Shown here: positions 47,589 through 59,987 of the stretch, piece by piece
How positions within the stretch are numbered: the first letter of the stretch is position 1
Layout of the letters: each line of letters opens with the position of its first letter
NCBI GenBank assembly: GCA_030549335.1
Contig: CM060193.1
Coordinates: 65,263,646 to 65,327,645, forward strand
Direction of reading: 5' to 3'
Length of the DNA: 64,000 bases
Origin: Pontederia crassipes
Lineage: Eukaryota > Streptophyta > Magnoliopsida > Commelinales > Pontederiaceae
The notes under the pieces: generated by a model
The model's input: the letters and a program-made list of their open reading frames with translations, nothing else
Told to the model about the DNA's origin: nothing
Databases searched by the model: none
Program-made: the position numbers and the translations under genes

Positions 47589-50500
47589 TTAACCCCTGAC
47601 TGATGCTCGAGGAACAAGAGGTAAGCCAAGTTCATCCTCCGCCTATAAAACATAAGCCAAGATTAGTAATGAAGCAGCAAATTATATATGAAAATAGGAA
47701 GCTTGGTTAAAAATAGTGCCCCAATTTCCTTGCAACAAACAAACAAAAAAAAAAAAGACAGGCTTGGGAAGATGGAAAAGAAGAACTAGGACATGTGAAA
47801 GCTTAGTTAATTGGACAAATATGTAGATCCGTAGCAGCAAGTATATGAATATTGAACTGGAATTTTCAATAAATCCATATTTGAAAAGAATGTTGGAACT
47901 GCCCTTAACCATTTGCAGCAAATTGAATAGTAAAAAAAGGAGGCCATTAAGACCAGGAATATAATGAATCTGTCAAGATTCGGCATTGACTAATTAACAT
48001 GAAGCATGCCAAATAGGAGCATGTTTGCAAGTGAAAGGTCTGATAATCAACTCAAATAGGAGCATTGCCAAAGATCGCGACATCATATGCTACACAACAT
48101 TACCACCCGTGATCAAGACAACAAGCTTATTATTTGGTTAAAAGAGCATCTGCCAAACTTATGAAGTATCCTTCTAATTATCATGATATTGAACTTGCCA
48201 AATTGCTGACAAAATTTTGAAGAAGTCCCCGATATGAAAAACCTAGCAGCTGATCCAATTATGTCTACGAGGATCTGAAATTCATGTGTTTACTCCTCCA
48301 ATATGCATTGGGAGAACAAGATATCAAATCAGATTGCCTGGGAAGCTTCATAGCAATTCCACCGGAGGACATCAGCCAAATGATCAAGACATGCTTCATA
48401 TGAGAGGTGATACAGGTCCGTTGTGAAGACAATCTTTTGAGATCTTAAGTTTTTTTTATGTAAAGGATACCTGAGGGTTTTGTCTGTTGGGTACTGCATG
48501 GCCAGTAGGCGCTGCAGGTAAGTTCAATTCTGCATCCAGATCAGGTTCCTTTTCCGGTTGAAGGTAAGATGGAACTGCATCAACTTCTGTCTCTGTTCCC
48601 ATGTCTGCTTCCAAAGCATCTAGCTCTGCATAAACAATTGAAATACAGAAGTACATCCCTGAGTCATTAATCTGAAGATAGATAAACAGTACATTGTAAA
48701 TATGACATGTATAAAAGATGTTCCAAATAAGAGGCGATAGAAAAATAAATGTCACAGAAACCCTGAATGAACAACATAGAAGTGCCCATACCACCCATAA
48801 GATCTTCCTCGTCAATGTCATCTGGGACATTGTAACTTCTGCCAAGAGACTCTTGGATCTCTGTACTGGTGTCTAACAGATCCATCATATCATCTTGCAT
48901 ACTCTGTATATCAGAAATGATTTGTAATGTTAGTTATCAAGAGTTACATGCTCTGCATAATTTATGTAGTCTGATCACGACTTAATAATCTCGAACAGGC
49001 AAAAAAACAATACATATATATATCGAGAGAAAGAGACGTACATCTATTTCTGAAATATTGACAGTTTTCATCATTCCCTTCAATTCTTTGTTTGCAGACT
49101 TAAGCGCCGATACCTGAAAGTGATAAAGTTATATAATGTCTAAAGCATGTCACGACGTGGCAACTAATACTCTTTTGTGCAAGCCGTACAGTTTGCTGCG
49201 CATCCTTGAGGCCTTCTGCGGCAAAAGAAACTTGGTCTAGGTTGAATTGCTGATTGTAAACCATGTCACGTTGTCCTTCATACCTAAACAAAAATTCCGT
49301 AATATTAGATGAAAGCAAATAAAACTCTGCATTAGCAATGAAATGAAAGAAATGGAATTGTGGAACTGTGCCTGATATTCAATTATAGATTGTGTAAGAT
49401 AATTTTTAGTATGGGATGAAACTTGACTATGGGCCTGGGGATTCTTGTACATATATGCAAAATTTTGAAATATTAATACAGTGGGTGCCTGCTATAAGAC
49501 CGGCAGTGTTATATAGTAGTGAATGTTGGGCAACATGAACGTAAAGTGGGGGTAGTCGAAATGAGAATGTTGAGATGGATGTGTGGTCATACAAGATTAG
49601 ATAAGATTAGGAATGACCATATACGCGAACGAGTCGGAGTGGCTCCTATTAGTGAGAAAATGATAGAGAATCGTTTGAGATGGTTTGGTCATGTTCAGAG
49701 AAGACCATTAGATGCGCCAGTAAGAAGAGTAAATCAAATAATTTGGAGTCCGATTAAAAGAGGGAGAGGGAGGCCAAGGCGGACACTTGGCGAACTAATA
49801 GAGCAAGATCTATTGGTGAATAATATACCGAAAGGTTTGGTTACTAATAGAGCGGAATGGCGTCGTATGATCCATGTAGCCGACCCCACCTAGTGGGATA
49901 AGGCTTTGTTGTTGTTGTTGTTGTTGTTGTTGTATTAATACACACATTGTCTGCCATCCTTGTTTGCCCTAAAAAAATCTGACTTGCTTTTGTTTTATAT
50001 ATTTTCACTTTCCACTTAAAAAGTTTATAAGAATGTCCAAACGGGACTGAATCAGACTACACTGAATGGTGCAGATCGTTCTCAACTTTCAACCTAAATA
50101 GTTTTAAATCATTAAAAAAATATGTTTTAACTGAATAATTTGCTATGATGCCTTTAACTCAAGTAGAAACTTGATGCCAATGGCTCCGAGTGGAAGAATA
50201 CAATAGACTTTTACTTAATCACCATGGCCATATATTAGAAACTCCAAATCACTGACCGGAACATCAAGTCAACATACCAATAATATTGTGAAGGCTATTA
50301 GTAATCAAACTGATAACTGGACAAGGCGGAATGTATTCAACTGTTAAAAAAAACAATTCATAAGGCAAACAAATGAATCTAATATAAATTTCATATCAAA
50401 TAAGTAAGAAAGTGGAATAACCTACATTTTCCTCTGTTTCAGTACTCTCATAGCTCGAGCTTTGAGGGCTTCCTGAGCAGGTCCAGGACGTGTCTTCTTT

Positions 50501-51152
50501 ATTTGCTCCTTATATCTTGCCAATTCAGTATCAAGCTTCTTAATCTTTTCATCGACTGTTTCGCCCCTTTTATTAAGCTGGATAGTATATTTCCATTAAC
50601 GACTTAGAAAAGAACCAGCTGAATGCTAAGCACAACAGCAAGTGAAACCAACAAACAAAAGTAAATGCAGATTTAGCTGGAATATGAGTTCAGCTCATGT
50701 CTATGTGATACATGCAGGCCGAGTACAATCTGCAATTTATTGTTTAACATAGCTTGGGCAGTGTTTCTCATAACTTATTCCTACATGTAAATTTCTTCCT
50801 TTTTTCTTTATTAAGAATGAAAAGTGTAGCAACACAATTAACAAGCTACTCATCCGAGTTCCGGCGCTTGCTCTAAAGTAATATTAGAGGATGAGAAAGA
50901 AGAAAAAAGATCTATGATTCGTTCCTCCTAAAACGATCGACCCCTATTCTTTTAACACGATCCACAAAACCCCTAATAGAGAATTGCACAAAAACTTGGC
51001 ATTCGGAGAACCGGAATCAATCCTGAAATCAAGAAAAAAGAGGCGAGGATATCCAGAATGAGGGAAGAAATTAAAATTTGTACCCTATCGTTTGCGTCTT
51101 GGATGGTGGGAGGTGGTTCCTTGTTCTTCTTGGCACCGAAGACTCTCCTCAT
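47589..51152 (-). CDS. VPS60: ESCRT-III-related protein VPS60/CHMP5
   Basis: A SNF7-family protein that works late in ESCRT-III assembly on endosomes and, in the known family, binds LIP5/VTA1 to stimulate the VPS4/SKD1 ATPase. Seven exons in transcript order: 51152-51084, 50577-50426, 49283-49190, 49113-49042, 48903-48792, 48625-48471 and 47642-47589 (235 residues, the usual plant length). The start MRRVFGAKKNKEPPP is conserved. An in-frame upstream extension (MLPPSLPLDRTG...) is judged leader sequence. The basic N-terminal helices (KRGETVDEKIKKLD, TRPGPAQEALKARAMRVLKQ) are followed by MYEGQRDMVYNQQFNLDQV and an acidic C-terminal half (SYNVPDDIDEEDLMGELDAL, PSYLQPEKEPDLDAELNLP), ending LPLVPRASVRG. 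The second intron holds a LINE fragment in antisense orientation. Confidence 0.95.
49481..49932 (+). mobile_element. RTE-type LINE 3' fragment in VPS60 intron, with TSD
   Basis: A 452-bp LINE end, antisense to VPS60. It begins with codons for AIRPAVLYSSECW of the reverse transcriptase, lacks 10 bp (TATGAAGGGA) present in the aspartate-kinase copies, then stays open for 124 codons (49519-49893: [20 protein letters not shown] to [12 protein letters not shown]). It ends with the shared tail and (TTG)n. A 10-bp duplication TATTAATACA flanks it (49471-49480 and 49933-49942). Among the three copies this one has the longest intact frame. Confidence 0.85.
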
Positions 51153-51742
51153 CTTCTTCTGTGCTTCCGCAGGCGAAGGGAGCCCTGTGCGATCAAGAGG
51201 GAGGGAAGGGGGAAGCAATCAAAAGAAGCAACAAAAACGATCACCGTGTCCTCCGGCGTCGGCGATGCGGCGGCCCGGCGGCGAGTTCAAGGTCGCCCGG
51301 ATTCGACGCGGCCTTGAAGGGGGGCAGAATGATGGAAGAGGACGACTTGGGAGTTGGAATAATTGGACCGGGTCATGGACAACGTCCCCTTCCCCTTTAA
51401 TCCTCTGTTTTCATGGCTGGTTGGTTTGACCTCTCTCGTTCGGTTCATCATCTCCATTCATCATATTAAACATGTTTCACTATCCTAAATTATTCAAAAA
51501 TAATATTATCCATACACTAAATTGCTAATAATATATAATGGTTTACTTTCTCCATTATTATTACCATGTAATAAATATAAATAATTTACAAAATTATTTA
51601 TCCTCGTTTTAAGTTTATGTATGTATGTATATATCAAATACAAGAAAATTTAATAAGATACTAGAACGCTTATTTATTATTATTTAGTTAACTTAATAAT
51701 CATCATTTATTATTGCATTAATCATATAATTCATAGATGAAG

Positions 51743-51802
<60 letters not shown>

Positions 51803-52624
51803 CGTTGTTTTGACAATGAAAAAATATCGTCGACTAAACAAAACATGATGGTTGAATTTACTATTTAATTAGTAAGATAAACTAATATATTATTGATTTA
51901 ATAAAGAAAATTAGCATACTACACTCGTTCAACATGTATACATTTTACTCTATAAAAATGAGGGGATACAAATCTATCAACATGTATATCGATAACTTGG
52001 GTGGTTGATATAATGGCCGAGTTTATACTATCGTATAATAAAATCTTATTAGTTCTTTTTTTCGGTCTAAAATTAATTCCTTTTATGCTCTCTTCTGTGT
52101 CAGGTGTTAGCCTATTTTTTTAACACAAAAATAAATAAATAACTTGCTGAACAAAGTTCTGGGATGAAACCCACGGATCTATAAGTCTGTCTTGTTTTTT
52201 TTTCCTACGATACAATTTTGTACTATAACTTCACAAATTAATATTATCATGAGAAAACTCACAAATCTTTTCATAAAGAAAATTATATCACCCTATTTAT
52301 ATATAGTAACGCTGCATAATAAATCATTTAATTAATCACTGGCATGTTGCATTACTCAGTTATGACGACAAAAAACAACTAGAACCCAGGGCAATTAAGG
52401 CTGGACCATGGATGGTATGGTTGTCGTGAGTTAGGTGTACTATATGTAAAAGAAACTATAAAGCATATTTATGTCTCATTGTGTAGGAACATCATGTTGA
52501 CCAAGTAGATGATTCTAAGAGGGGAAAAAACTTCTTGGTGTCATGAACCACCAGAGTCACATAAATCTACATATTCCATAGATATGATACAATTAGTTAC
52601 AAATGGACAGGAGTTCTGTATCCG
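51153..52624. other. VPS60 promoter region and intergenic DNA
   Basis: GC-rich to about 51320 (VPS60 leader and core promoter region), then AT-rich. From about 52400 rightwards it is likely RNF10-like 3' untranslated sequence. Confidence 0.45.
51745..51799. repeat. (AT)27 microsatellite
   Basis: A perfect AT run of about 55 bp between the VPS60 and RNF10-like genes. Confidence 0.95.
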
Positions 52625-55600
52625 CTAGTAACGGCGACCACCAGATGTAGACATGAGCACTTTAGATGGTTTTTTCCCTTTCTTCCCCATTGCACTAGTG
52701 TTGTGTGCTTCTCGGCTCTCCGTTGCTTTAGCAGAAGAAAGGATATTTGCAAATGACAGTGTTGTCATTCTGGGACCTGCATAGATGGGAGAGGCAAGAC
52801 CATCTCAGTGAAATTTGTTAAAGTAAAAGACTGAAATATCATAAGGACTTGATACTCTCGAAAGTAAAAGGGGTTTGTTTAGTAATTATCATAAATTGAG
52901 TAAACAAAAACAGCTGCCAAAGCTTACACAAGCCTTGAAAAAGATGAGAGCTTACTACCGAGGTTTAAATAGACGGAGCAAGGTCAAGCTTTTGTTTTAT
53001 TTCAAAAGACTGAGGAATTGGGTTAATGAACATAAAAGATAAAAAAACACATCGTGAAGAAAAGATAATTGTATATGTTGTCTGGCCAAGGGTGGCCTAA
53101 TGATTATTCAGGGTATGGTAGTAGAAATTTAATTAGAAGTCACTCAGTGGCAAACATCTTAAAACCATATTCACTGGCTATAAACAAGAGCATTCTTGAC
53201 ATTTTTGTTCAACAAGGGAAAACAGCACATGAAGGAGAATAGATAACAAGTGGAATTGCCATTCTCATGACATGAGTTAGAGGATAGGTACTAGATGAAA
53301 ATCAACGGCATAATGAAATGAGATAAAATTATACCTTCATCAATCGAAGTATTGGAAATATTTCGAGATATTTCATCAGTTTCTTCAACTCTGAGGGAGG
53401 GAGAATCATGCGCAGCAGCAAAACCAAGGCGTGTGACATCAGAGAACAGTTTCCTTTCACCAGTGACTGGGGGACTAGTGGATGGTGCAGGATTGTTTCC
53501 TAATGCTTAAAAGAGCAAAAGTACAAAGAAAACCATCAGATATACAATTTATTCAAATAGTAAAATTTTAACGTCAGAAATGTCATTAAGCAATATAAGA
53601 AATGGAATGGGGTAATAACACTGAATGAGACACTTGGTTGCATGACAAACAGAAGCTGTACAAATATGAGAAATTATTCTACCTTCAAAGTCATCAGATG
53701 AAAAGAATACATCCTTTTCACGTAATACCCAATGATCAGACAGACGTTGATCTACATGCAGGACAGCTGCCTCAGCCCTTGCTCTTTCGTTAGCCTCCTA
53801 GAAGACATAAAAGTAACATACAAAGAATGATCATGCAATTACTTAACAAAGACAAGTCTGCTTGACTATTAGTCTGCAAAAAGCTATAACCACAGCATTC
53901 GATCTCTAGTCACTAGTTTTTTCCAATCACCAAAGCACTCTTCCTGGAAATATAAATCCATAGTGCAATGTCGAAAATATGAGAAAAATATGGCAATGTT
54001 CAACCAAGTTAAGCCAATTTTTCCAATGGGTTAAATGCAACACATGCATGATTATTCTCCAACAACAACAACAACAACAATAAATAACATATTGAATACC
54101 TCCCTAGCAAGCCGCTTGCGCATTTTTTCACGCTTAGTAATTTCGCCCATAAATGGGACTAAAGCGCTGGATGGCAGGAAGCTGCTCAAATCAATCTCGC
54201 AGAACTGCATCAAGTTAGAGAATATAAGGAAAAGTATAGAAATATCCATCTTCAAAATTGGACAAAGATGGAAGTACCTGGAACGTTGTTGTTAAAGAGA
54301 AGTGACTCAAGTAACGATAGCGCTTTCTTGTGGCTTCTGACTGTGTCACAGTCTCCAGCTCTAGGACCTTCCCCTTAATTCTACATACAATAGAAAAAAC
54401 ATAGGATAAATATTGATGCTAATAGGAATAACTGAAGATGCCAATCCTTTATCAACAAATTGGACAACATATCCCCTTTTTCACCAGAAAAAGACAGATT
54501 CCCCAGCGCCAGCCATGGTTGTGTGTCATGACGTGCCCATAAAAAATGGTACCCTACACATTTTATACCTTTTTTGGCAGTTAATACAACAACAACAACA
54601 AAGCCTTATCCCACTAGGTGGGGTCGGCTAAGGTCTCCTCCATATACACATTATATAATTAGTAGGGAAGTTTTTGTTCGATCTTGGGGAAGTCCCAATG
54701 TCTCTCAAGTTTCAACTCAAAATAGGAAAACCAATCAAAACTGATGCATGAGGTACTTTTCTGATGACACTTATACATTTGTGTATATCATACTAATATA
54801 ACATGACTGACAACTAAAATAATTGGCTAATCAACTTCTTTCCCCTCTCAATAAAAATAACAGATGCATGGAGAATAACTCTTTTGTGAACATGGAATAC
54901 CAAGAATAACCTTAAAAGGTCAAGCCTAATCGACGTCGTAAGAGTTCAATCAAGTGGTTCAATTTCAATATATCACCTTCTAAGAGTTCCTTATTAACTA
55001 CTAGATCCTTTCAGATCCAACTAAGGAACTACTAACTTTGACATAATATCATGCATCACAGCTCCATTCTGGACAAGCCATAAAGGAAGAAATTGAAAAC
55101 TTCACAAGGTTCAGCATAACAGAAAACTGGAGCACAGGAAGAATGAAATTGAGGAAACACCTCAGAAATAAGGAATTAAAATGCAATTGATTATTATATA
55201 GTGCAAATATAAGAACTTTATGCACCTTGGTGGAAGAATATTACAACTTCCATAGTGATGAAGCAAACACTTCATGTTTAATGGATGAAGAATGATGAGT
55301 TGACCATCAGTTGCCTAAAAAACATTCGAAAACATCAGCAGGTATACCAATAATCAGTGTTCGACCACTTTGATTTTGTAACTATTATTTCTTCTTTTTT
55401 TTTATTTGAGGGGGAAAAGGAGATATTTCACATGAAGGATTAGCCTAAAAAACATTCAAAAACATCAGCAGGTATACCAATAATCAGTGTTCGACCACTT
55501 TGATTTTGTAACTATTATTTCTTCTTCTTCTTCTTCTTTATTTGAGGGGGGGAAAATGAGGTATTTCATATGAAGGTTTATGCTAGTAAAGAAAAAATAT

Positions 55601-58540
55601 CTTACAAACATAATATTACCTGATAGAAAGTATATGAATCCTTATCTGTCACACTGCTGGAGTAAACAATATTTTGCTTCAAAGCATCATCTTCATCTTT
55701 CGATAGCAAGATTTTCTCAGAGTTTGTTGGCACCTCAGAAGCAGCAGCAAGTGAAGTAAGCGAGCGACCTAAAGGGGATGTTCCAGACCTGGCATTTTCT
55801 TGCTCTAAGATAGAACATAGTTTGCGAGGTGTTTCTTCACATGGATCTGATTTAGTTGTTCGAAAATTTAAGCTTGACTTTGATAAATGAGAATTTATCT
55901 TATTAGGAATAGAGGAAAACTTTGGATCAGGAGCAGAAACATGGCCCTTTAGGGCACTGCTGCTATTATTATATTGCTCAACCCAATTTTTCATCCTTTC
56001 CTCTAACTGATCCAGTGCAGCACAAACATAGGGCAGTTTTTCCAGGTCATCAACAAGGCCAGAATTAGCTTTGAGTAGCCATTCACTAAGCTCTAGCTTT
56101 GCTTCACGGACAGATATCTCAACATCTGAAGTCAAGATGAACTTGGAAAACATATCATGACAATTATATGGCATAGAGTTTTCAGTTTGTGGTCCTTTCA
56201 GGGTTGGAAATAGTGAACATTTTGCCCTCGTTAGAAGTGTTAAATCAACATGGTCACCAACAGATAATGGTTTGACACTGTCAATGAGGACAGTACACAA
56301 ATCTTTAACACATATCATCGTAAAGCACAACGGGCATTTCTTCCAGTTATTCCCCATATGTTCCACTTCTCCCATTAGCATATATTGCAATATACAGGGA
56401 AAGCAGTATAAATGTCCGCACGATGTTATTTGCGGACAAAGAGGAGTTTCCAGGCAGATTGGGCATTGCACCGGAAGTGGAGTAGAGTACCTTAAGCAAA
56501 TAACATCTTCCCATGGTACCATCTTATCTGGATCAATTGATTCCACCTGAAAGCCTCCTCTGTCCATAACAACAAATTTGTAATTTGCTTGTAGAAAAAG
56601 ATCTTTGTTGTAAGGCTTTATCTTTTGCTGCCTTCTTGGAGGAGTAGCTCTGGGCTGGGGCCTGGAGATTGGATCATAATAGAAATTAAGCAGGTGATTG
56701 GCATTGATGACCTGATTTCTTCTGGCTGTTGGAAGAGCAATTCCTTGAAAAGTTGTTTGTGCGGACAGGTCCTCAGGATGTGAAAGATGATCATTCCCAG
56801 ATTGTGTGCAATTGCCTTGGGAAAGTCCAAGCTGAGATGACCCGTATTGGGTAGATGCCCCTTCTGTTTGTGAGTATTCAAAAACAGTCTCACCGCCTTC
56901 ATCATGCGCACCATGCCTGGTGTCTGGAAGTCTTGTTCCAATCACCTATCAAAATGTATGTCTGAAGTTAGATGAGGAAGAAGAAAAAAAAGTACCAAGT
57001 GCCTTCTAATATTCATGCAGAGATAATTCTTATTATATTATAGTACCTAGAATCACACACACGAACATAAACTATTGTAGATAATTGATAATAATTAGCA
57101 AAATGATTAATTAAGAAGCATGTGGTGATGCCTTGAATTTTATCACCTTTTATATGACGAAGAACTTTATCAACTTAGAAAACAGTTCTCTTCCAAGAAA
57201 AGACAAACAGTTTGGTTTAACTGAAAGTCTGAAACATATTTTTTTAAAGGAACATATTTTAGTCATCCCAGTTATGTAGACGAGGACAGAGGAAATGCAT
57301 TTTTTTCACTGGAAGAAGATTAAGAACCAAAGATCCACACTTGTGACTAGTTTTTTGTATTTTAATGATGCAGAAAAACATAACACTTGTGACTAACATG
57401 GGTTACATATGCATCTTTCAGTACCCAATCCAGGACATCAAATAAGAGAATCCAAATAAATAGAGATACCTAAATAGAAAAACCCAAAATGTTCTCAAAT
57501 GATTATAGGTGAAAGCTGGAATAACTTCTTTGCTGACATAGCAATGTAAAAGATAAACTAACAAAATGAATTGGATTGTTTCAGATGAGACCAATGATAG
57601 CAAATATAGTTAGTTAAGATATTCAGCTTACCCTTGTTGCAGAATAAAAAGATTCCACATTAGATGCAATCGGTGATTCTGCAAAACAACAATGTCGAAA
57701 TATGAACGGCACTCTCCAGCTGAGTCTTCAAGCACAAAAAACTAGTCAATGACGAAAAGTGAAAATCAGTCAATGATAAGATGCGACTGACAGCTCGGTC
57801 TGCTTTTTTAGTTCTCTTAAGTTGTTATTTAGTGAAAGAAGGGCCCCAAGCTAAGATATGCTTCCCAAAATCAAGACTATCGCATTAACCAATTTTATAG
57901 TTGACCCGTTTCATTCAGTATAGAACTTAATCCCAATAGATTGGATCTGCTTAATTGTCTCAACTTTTAAAGCATACTTTTTTTTCCTTAGAAACTACAA
58001 ACATCAGGTCAATCTATGTCTTCTTGCAAACTCAAGGAGAAGATCCATCAAAAGTCAGGTTAAAAGTATAGAAAACGCTTATAGTACAAATCTTTAAATT
58101 TTCTTTTTCGTCAAAAAAAACCTCTTTTCCTTTATTACTTCGCAAGAGATTTGACACCTATACAGCGCAAGAGTTTGTCGGAACCACCATCCATCCAATT
58201 TGCTACTAAATGCACTATCTCAAGCCCCTCTCATCCTCTTCGATAAATTTCGAATAAGAACTAGGCCCACACAGTAGACGCAAGCTAATCCACCGTCAGC
58301 CAAGATCGATCCAAATAGACGGACGCCCAGAGGCCGAGTAAGAAGCTTACCCGGGCGACCAGCGGAGCCTCCACCGAGTAAGGCCGAAGAGGATCCGCTG
58401 CCGAACGAAGCGCCGAGGGGGCGGCGCCGGCGTTGGCGGGAGTGGCGCAGAGAGCCATGGTCGGGGCTAGGGTTTGTGACGGGAGCGCGAGCCGGGGGAG
58501 AGGAAGCGGAACTTTGGGCGTCGATGGGGGAGATGGACAT
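52625..58540 (-). CDS. RNF10/Mag2-type RING-HC E3 ubiquitin ligase
   Basis: A probable RING E3 ubiquitin ligase of the RNF10 (yeast Mag2) family; RNF10/Mag2 act on stalled 40S ribosomes in animals and yeast, and the plant role is inferred. Nine exons in transcript order keep phase: 58540-58351, 57678-57632, 56945-55620, 55314-55226, 54380-54278, 54204-54100, 53797-53683, 53499-53335 and 52776-52625 (763 residues). The RING-HC is at about 240-286 (CPICLETPLC, SCGHLYCFPC, KKCPLC) with all eight metal ligands. Family blocks before it include NHLLNFYYDP and YNKDLFLQANYKFVV. Blocks after it include GQLIILHPLNMKCLLHHYGS and RKRYRYLSHF, then a charged helix (KREKMRKRLAREEANERARA). The C-terminus ends GRRY after a lysine-rich stretch. 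ATG at 58540 lies in a GC-rich first exon. Acceptor of exon 4 lies in a 130-bp tandem duplication. Confidence 0.92.
54586..54630 (-). mobile_element. LINE/SINE 3' tail remnant in RNF10-like intron
   Basis: About 45 bp: (CAA)n then AAGCCTTATCCCACTAGG and TGGGGTCGGCTA, identical to the minus-strand tail of the other copies. It is sense-oriented relative to the host gene and truncated to the tail. Flanks show no obvious duplication. Confidence 0.65.
55313..55572 (-). repeat. 130-bp tandem duplication covering a 3' splice site
   Basis: 55313-55442 is repeated at 55443-55572 with few changes (mainly the length of a T/TTC run and a few substitutions). On the transcript strand each copy carries the polypyrimidine tract and the acceptor TTTTTTAG|GC. 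Only the copy at 55315 leads into conserved coding sequence (ATDGQLIILHPL). Confidence 0.9.
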
Positions 58541-59267
58541 GAAACGCGTCCGGTGAAGCGTTGGGGATCGAGCAGCGGGCAGAGGCTTCGCGGGAAGGAG
58601 ATCGCCGGAGAAAGAAAAGCCTCCGCTTCCAAATTTAATTTATATCTACGTCTCTCGGACTCGGCGGCGATGGGACGGTGGTAATCGTACCGTCGGCTCA
58701 CCGCATCCAACCACCTTAATGTTAGACGTAAATGCCCCTCACCACCCCCCCCACACCCCGACCATTTTTTTCTCTTTTATGAAAAAGAAAAATATATTTC
58801 GAGCTCATTTTTCCAAGTTTTTTGTATTTAGTTCATGGAAAGAAAGGAATTAAATTCGTTGACGCTAATATTTGAGAAATATTACAAAATTTATTATTAA
58901 TATTTTGATAATGAGGTGCATTTTTAGGAATTTCCAATATTTTAATAGCGATTTTTACATGATATATTGTAGCATTCTAATTTGAGCAATTAATTAATTT
59001 TTAGTATAAGAATAGTTATTTGTGGATTCTAGTAATTTGTGACCGGATCGGAAGCATATTCCATATATGTGTCCATGCCATTCTCCACGGTTCATTTCTA
59101 CAAATATCCAAATTATTGCAAGACTGAAAAGTAAAAAGTTAATTTTTTGCTGAAAACGTTGACATAAAAATAGGAAAAAGATATGGTCAAAAAGAAATTT
59201 CCATGAAACTATTTTCATTTTACCAATTGCAGAAATCGATCATGAAACTTAAAAATGTTCACTTATT
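58541..59267. other. promoter side of RNF10-like gene, then AT-rich DNA
   Basis: GC-rich to about 58760, including a C-rich stretch near 58743, then AT-rich without a recognised feature. Confidence 0.45.
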
Positions 59268-59984
59268 GGTTGTGGTTGGCGTGGAAATTTTTAGTTATCG
59301 TTAGTTTATAAGAATTAATGGATTTAATAAAAAAGTATAGGTTTGATGTTTGAATGAAAAATGTAATGATGGGAATTCAATAATTTGATTTGGTATAAAA
59401 GTTTGAATAAGTATTTGGATAAAAAGTAAGAAATAAGAATATAATTTATTATTTTATGAGGTATAAAGTTATAGTAAATTAAAATATTATATCTTTATTT
59501 ATTTGAAATAATAATTTATGTAAATATTTATATTAATATTGTAATTTATAATTTAAGAAAAATGATATTATAATTAATTATTTCATATGTTATTAATATT
59601 ATAATTTATGAAAAATATTTATATTAAGTTAAAGAATTTATTTTAGAAGTTGAATGATAATATATTAATAAATAAAATATTATAATTTATTATTGTTTAA
59701 GATGATATAAAAATAGTTTAATGAATAATATTAAGATGAAATAGTAAGTAATAATATTTTACTAATTAAAATATAATGAAGAAGTGAAAAAAAGTAGCAA
59801 AAAAGTAAAAAAAAAAAAACACAAGTTCTCGCCAGCGAGAACTTAACAAAGTTCTTGTCGAAAGCGAAAACTAAAAGTTCTCCATGAGGGAGAACTTTCA
59901 TCGCGTCACATTAGGTGTTTGACAAAAGTTCGAGAACTTGGTGAGACCAAGATTTAGCCAAAGTTCTAATAGCCAAGCACAACC
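59268..59984. mobile_element. MITE-like DNA transposon with ATT TSD
   Basis: The 717-bp element starts GGTTGTGGTTGGCG and ends AGCCAAGCACAACC, terminal inverted repeats matching at about 11 of 14 positions. It is flanked by ATT on both sides (59265-59267 and 59985-59987). The interior is AT-rich, then has a short inverted GTTCTCGC/GCGAGAAC motif near 59824. No transposase frame. The superfamily is uncertain; a 3-bp duplication favours PIF/Harbinger. Confidence 0.6.
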
Positions 59985-59987
59985 ATT

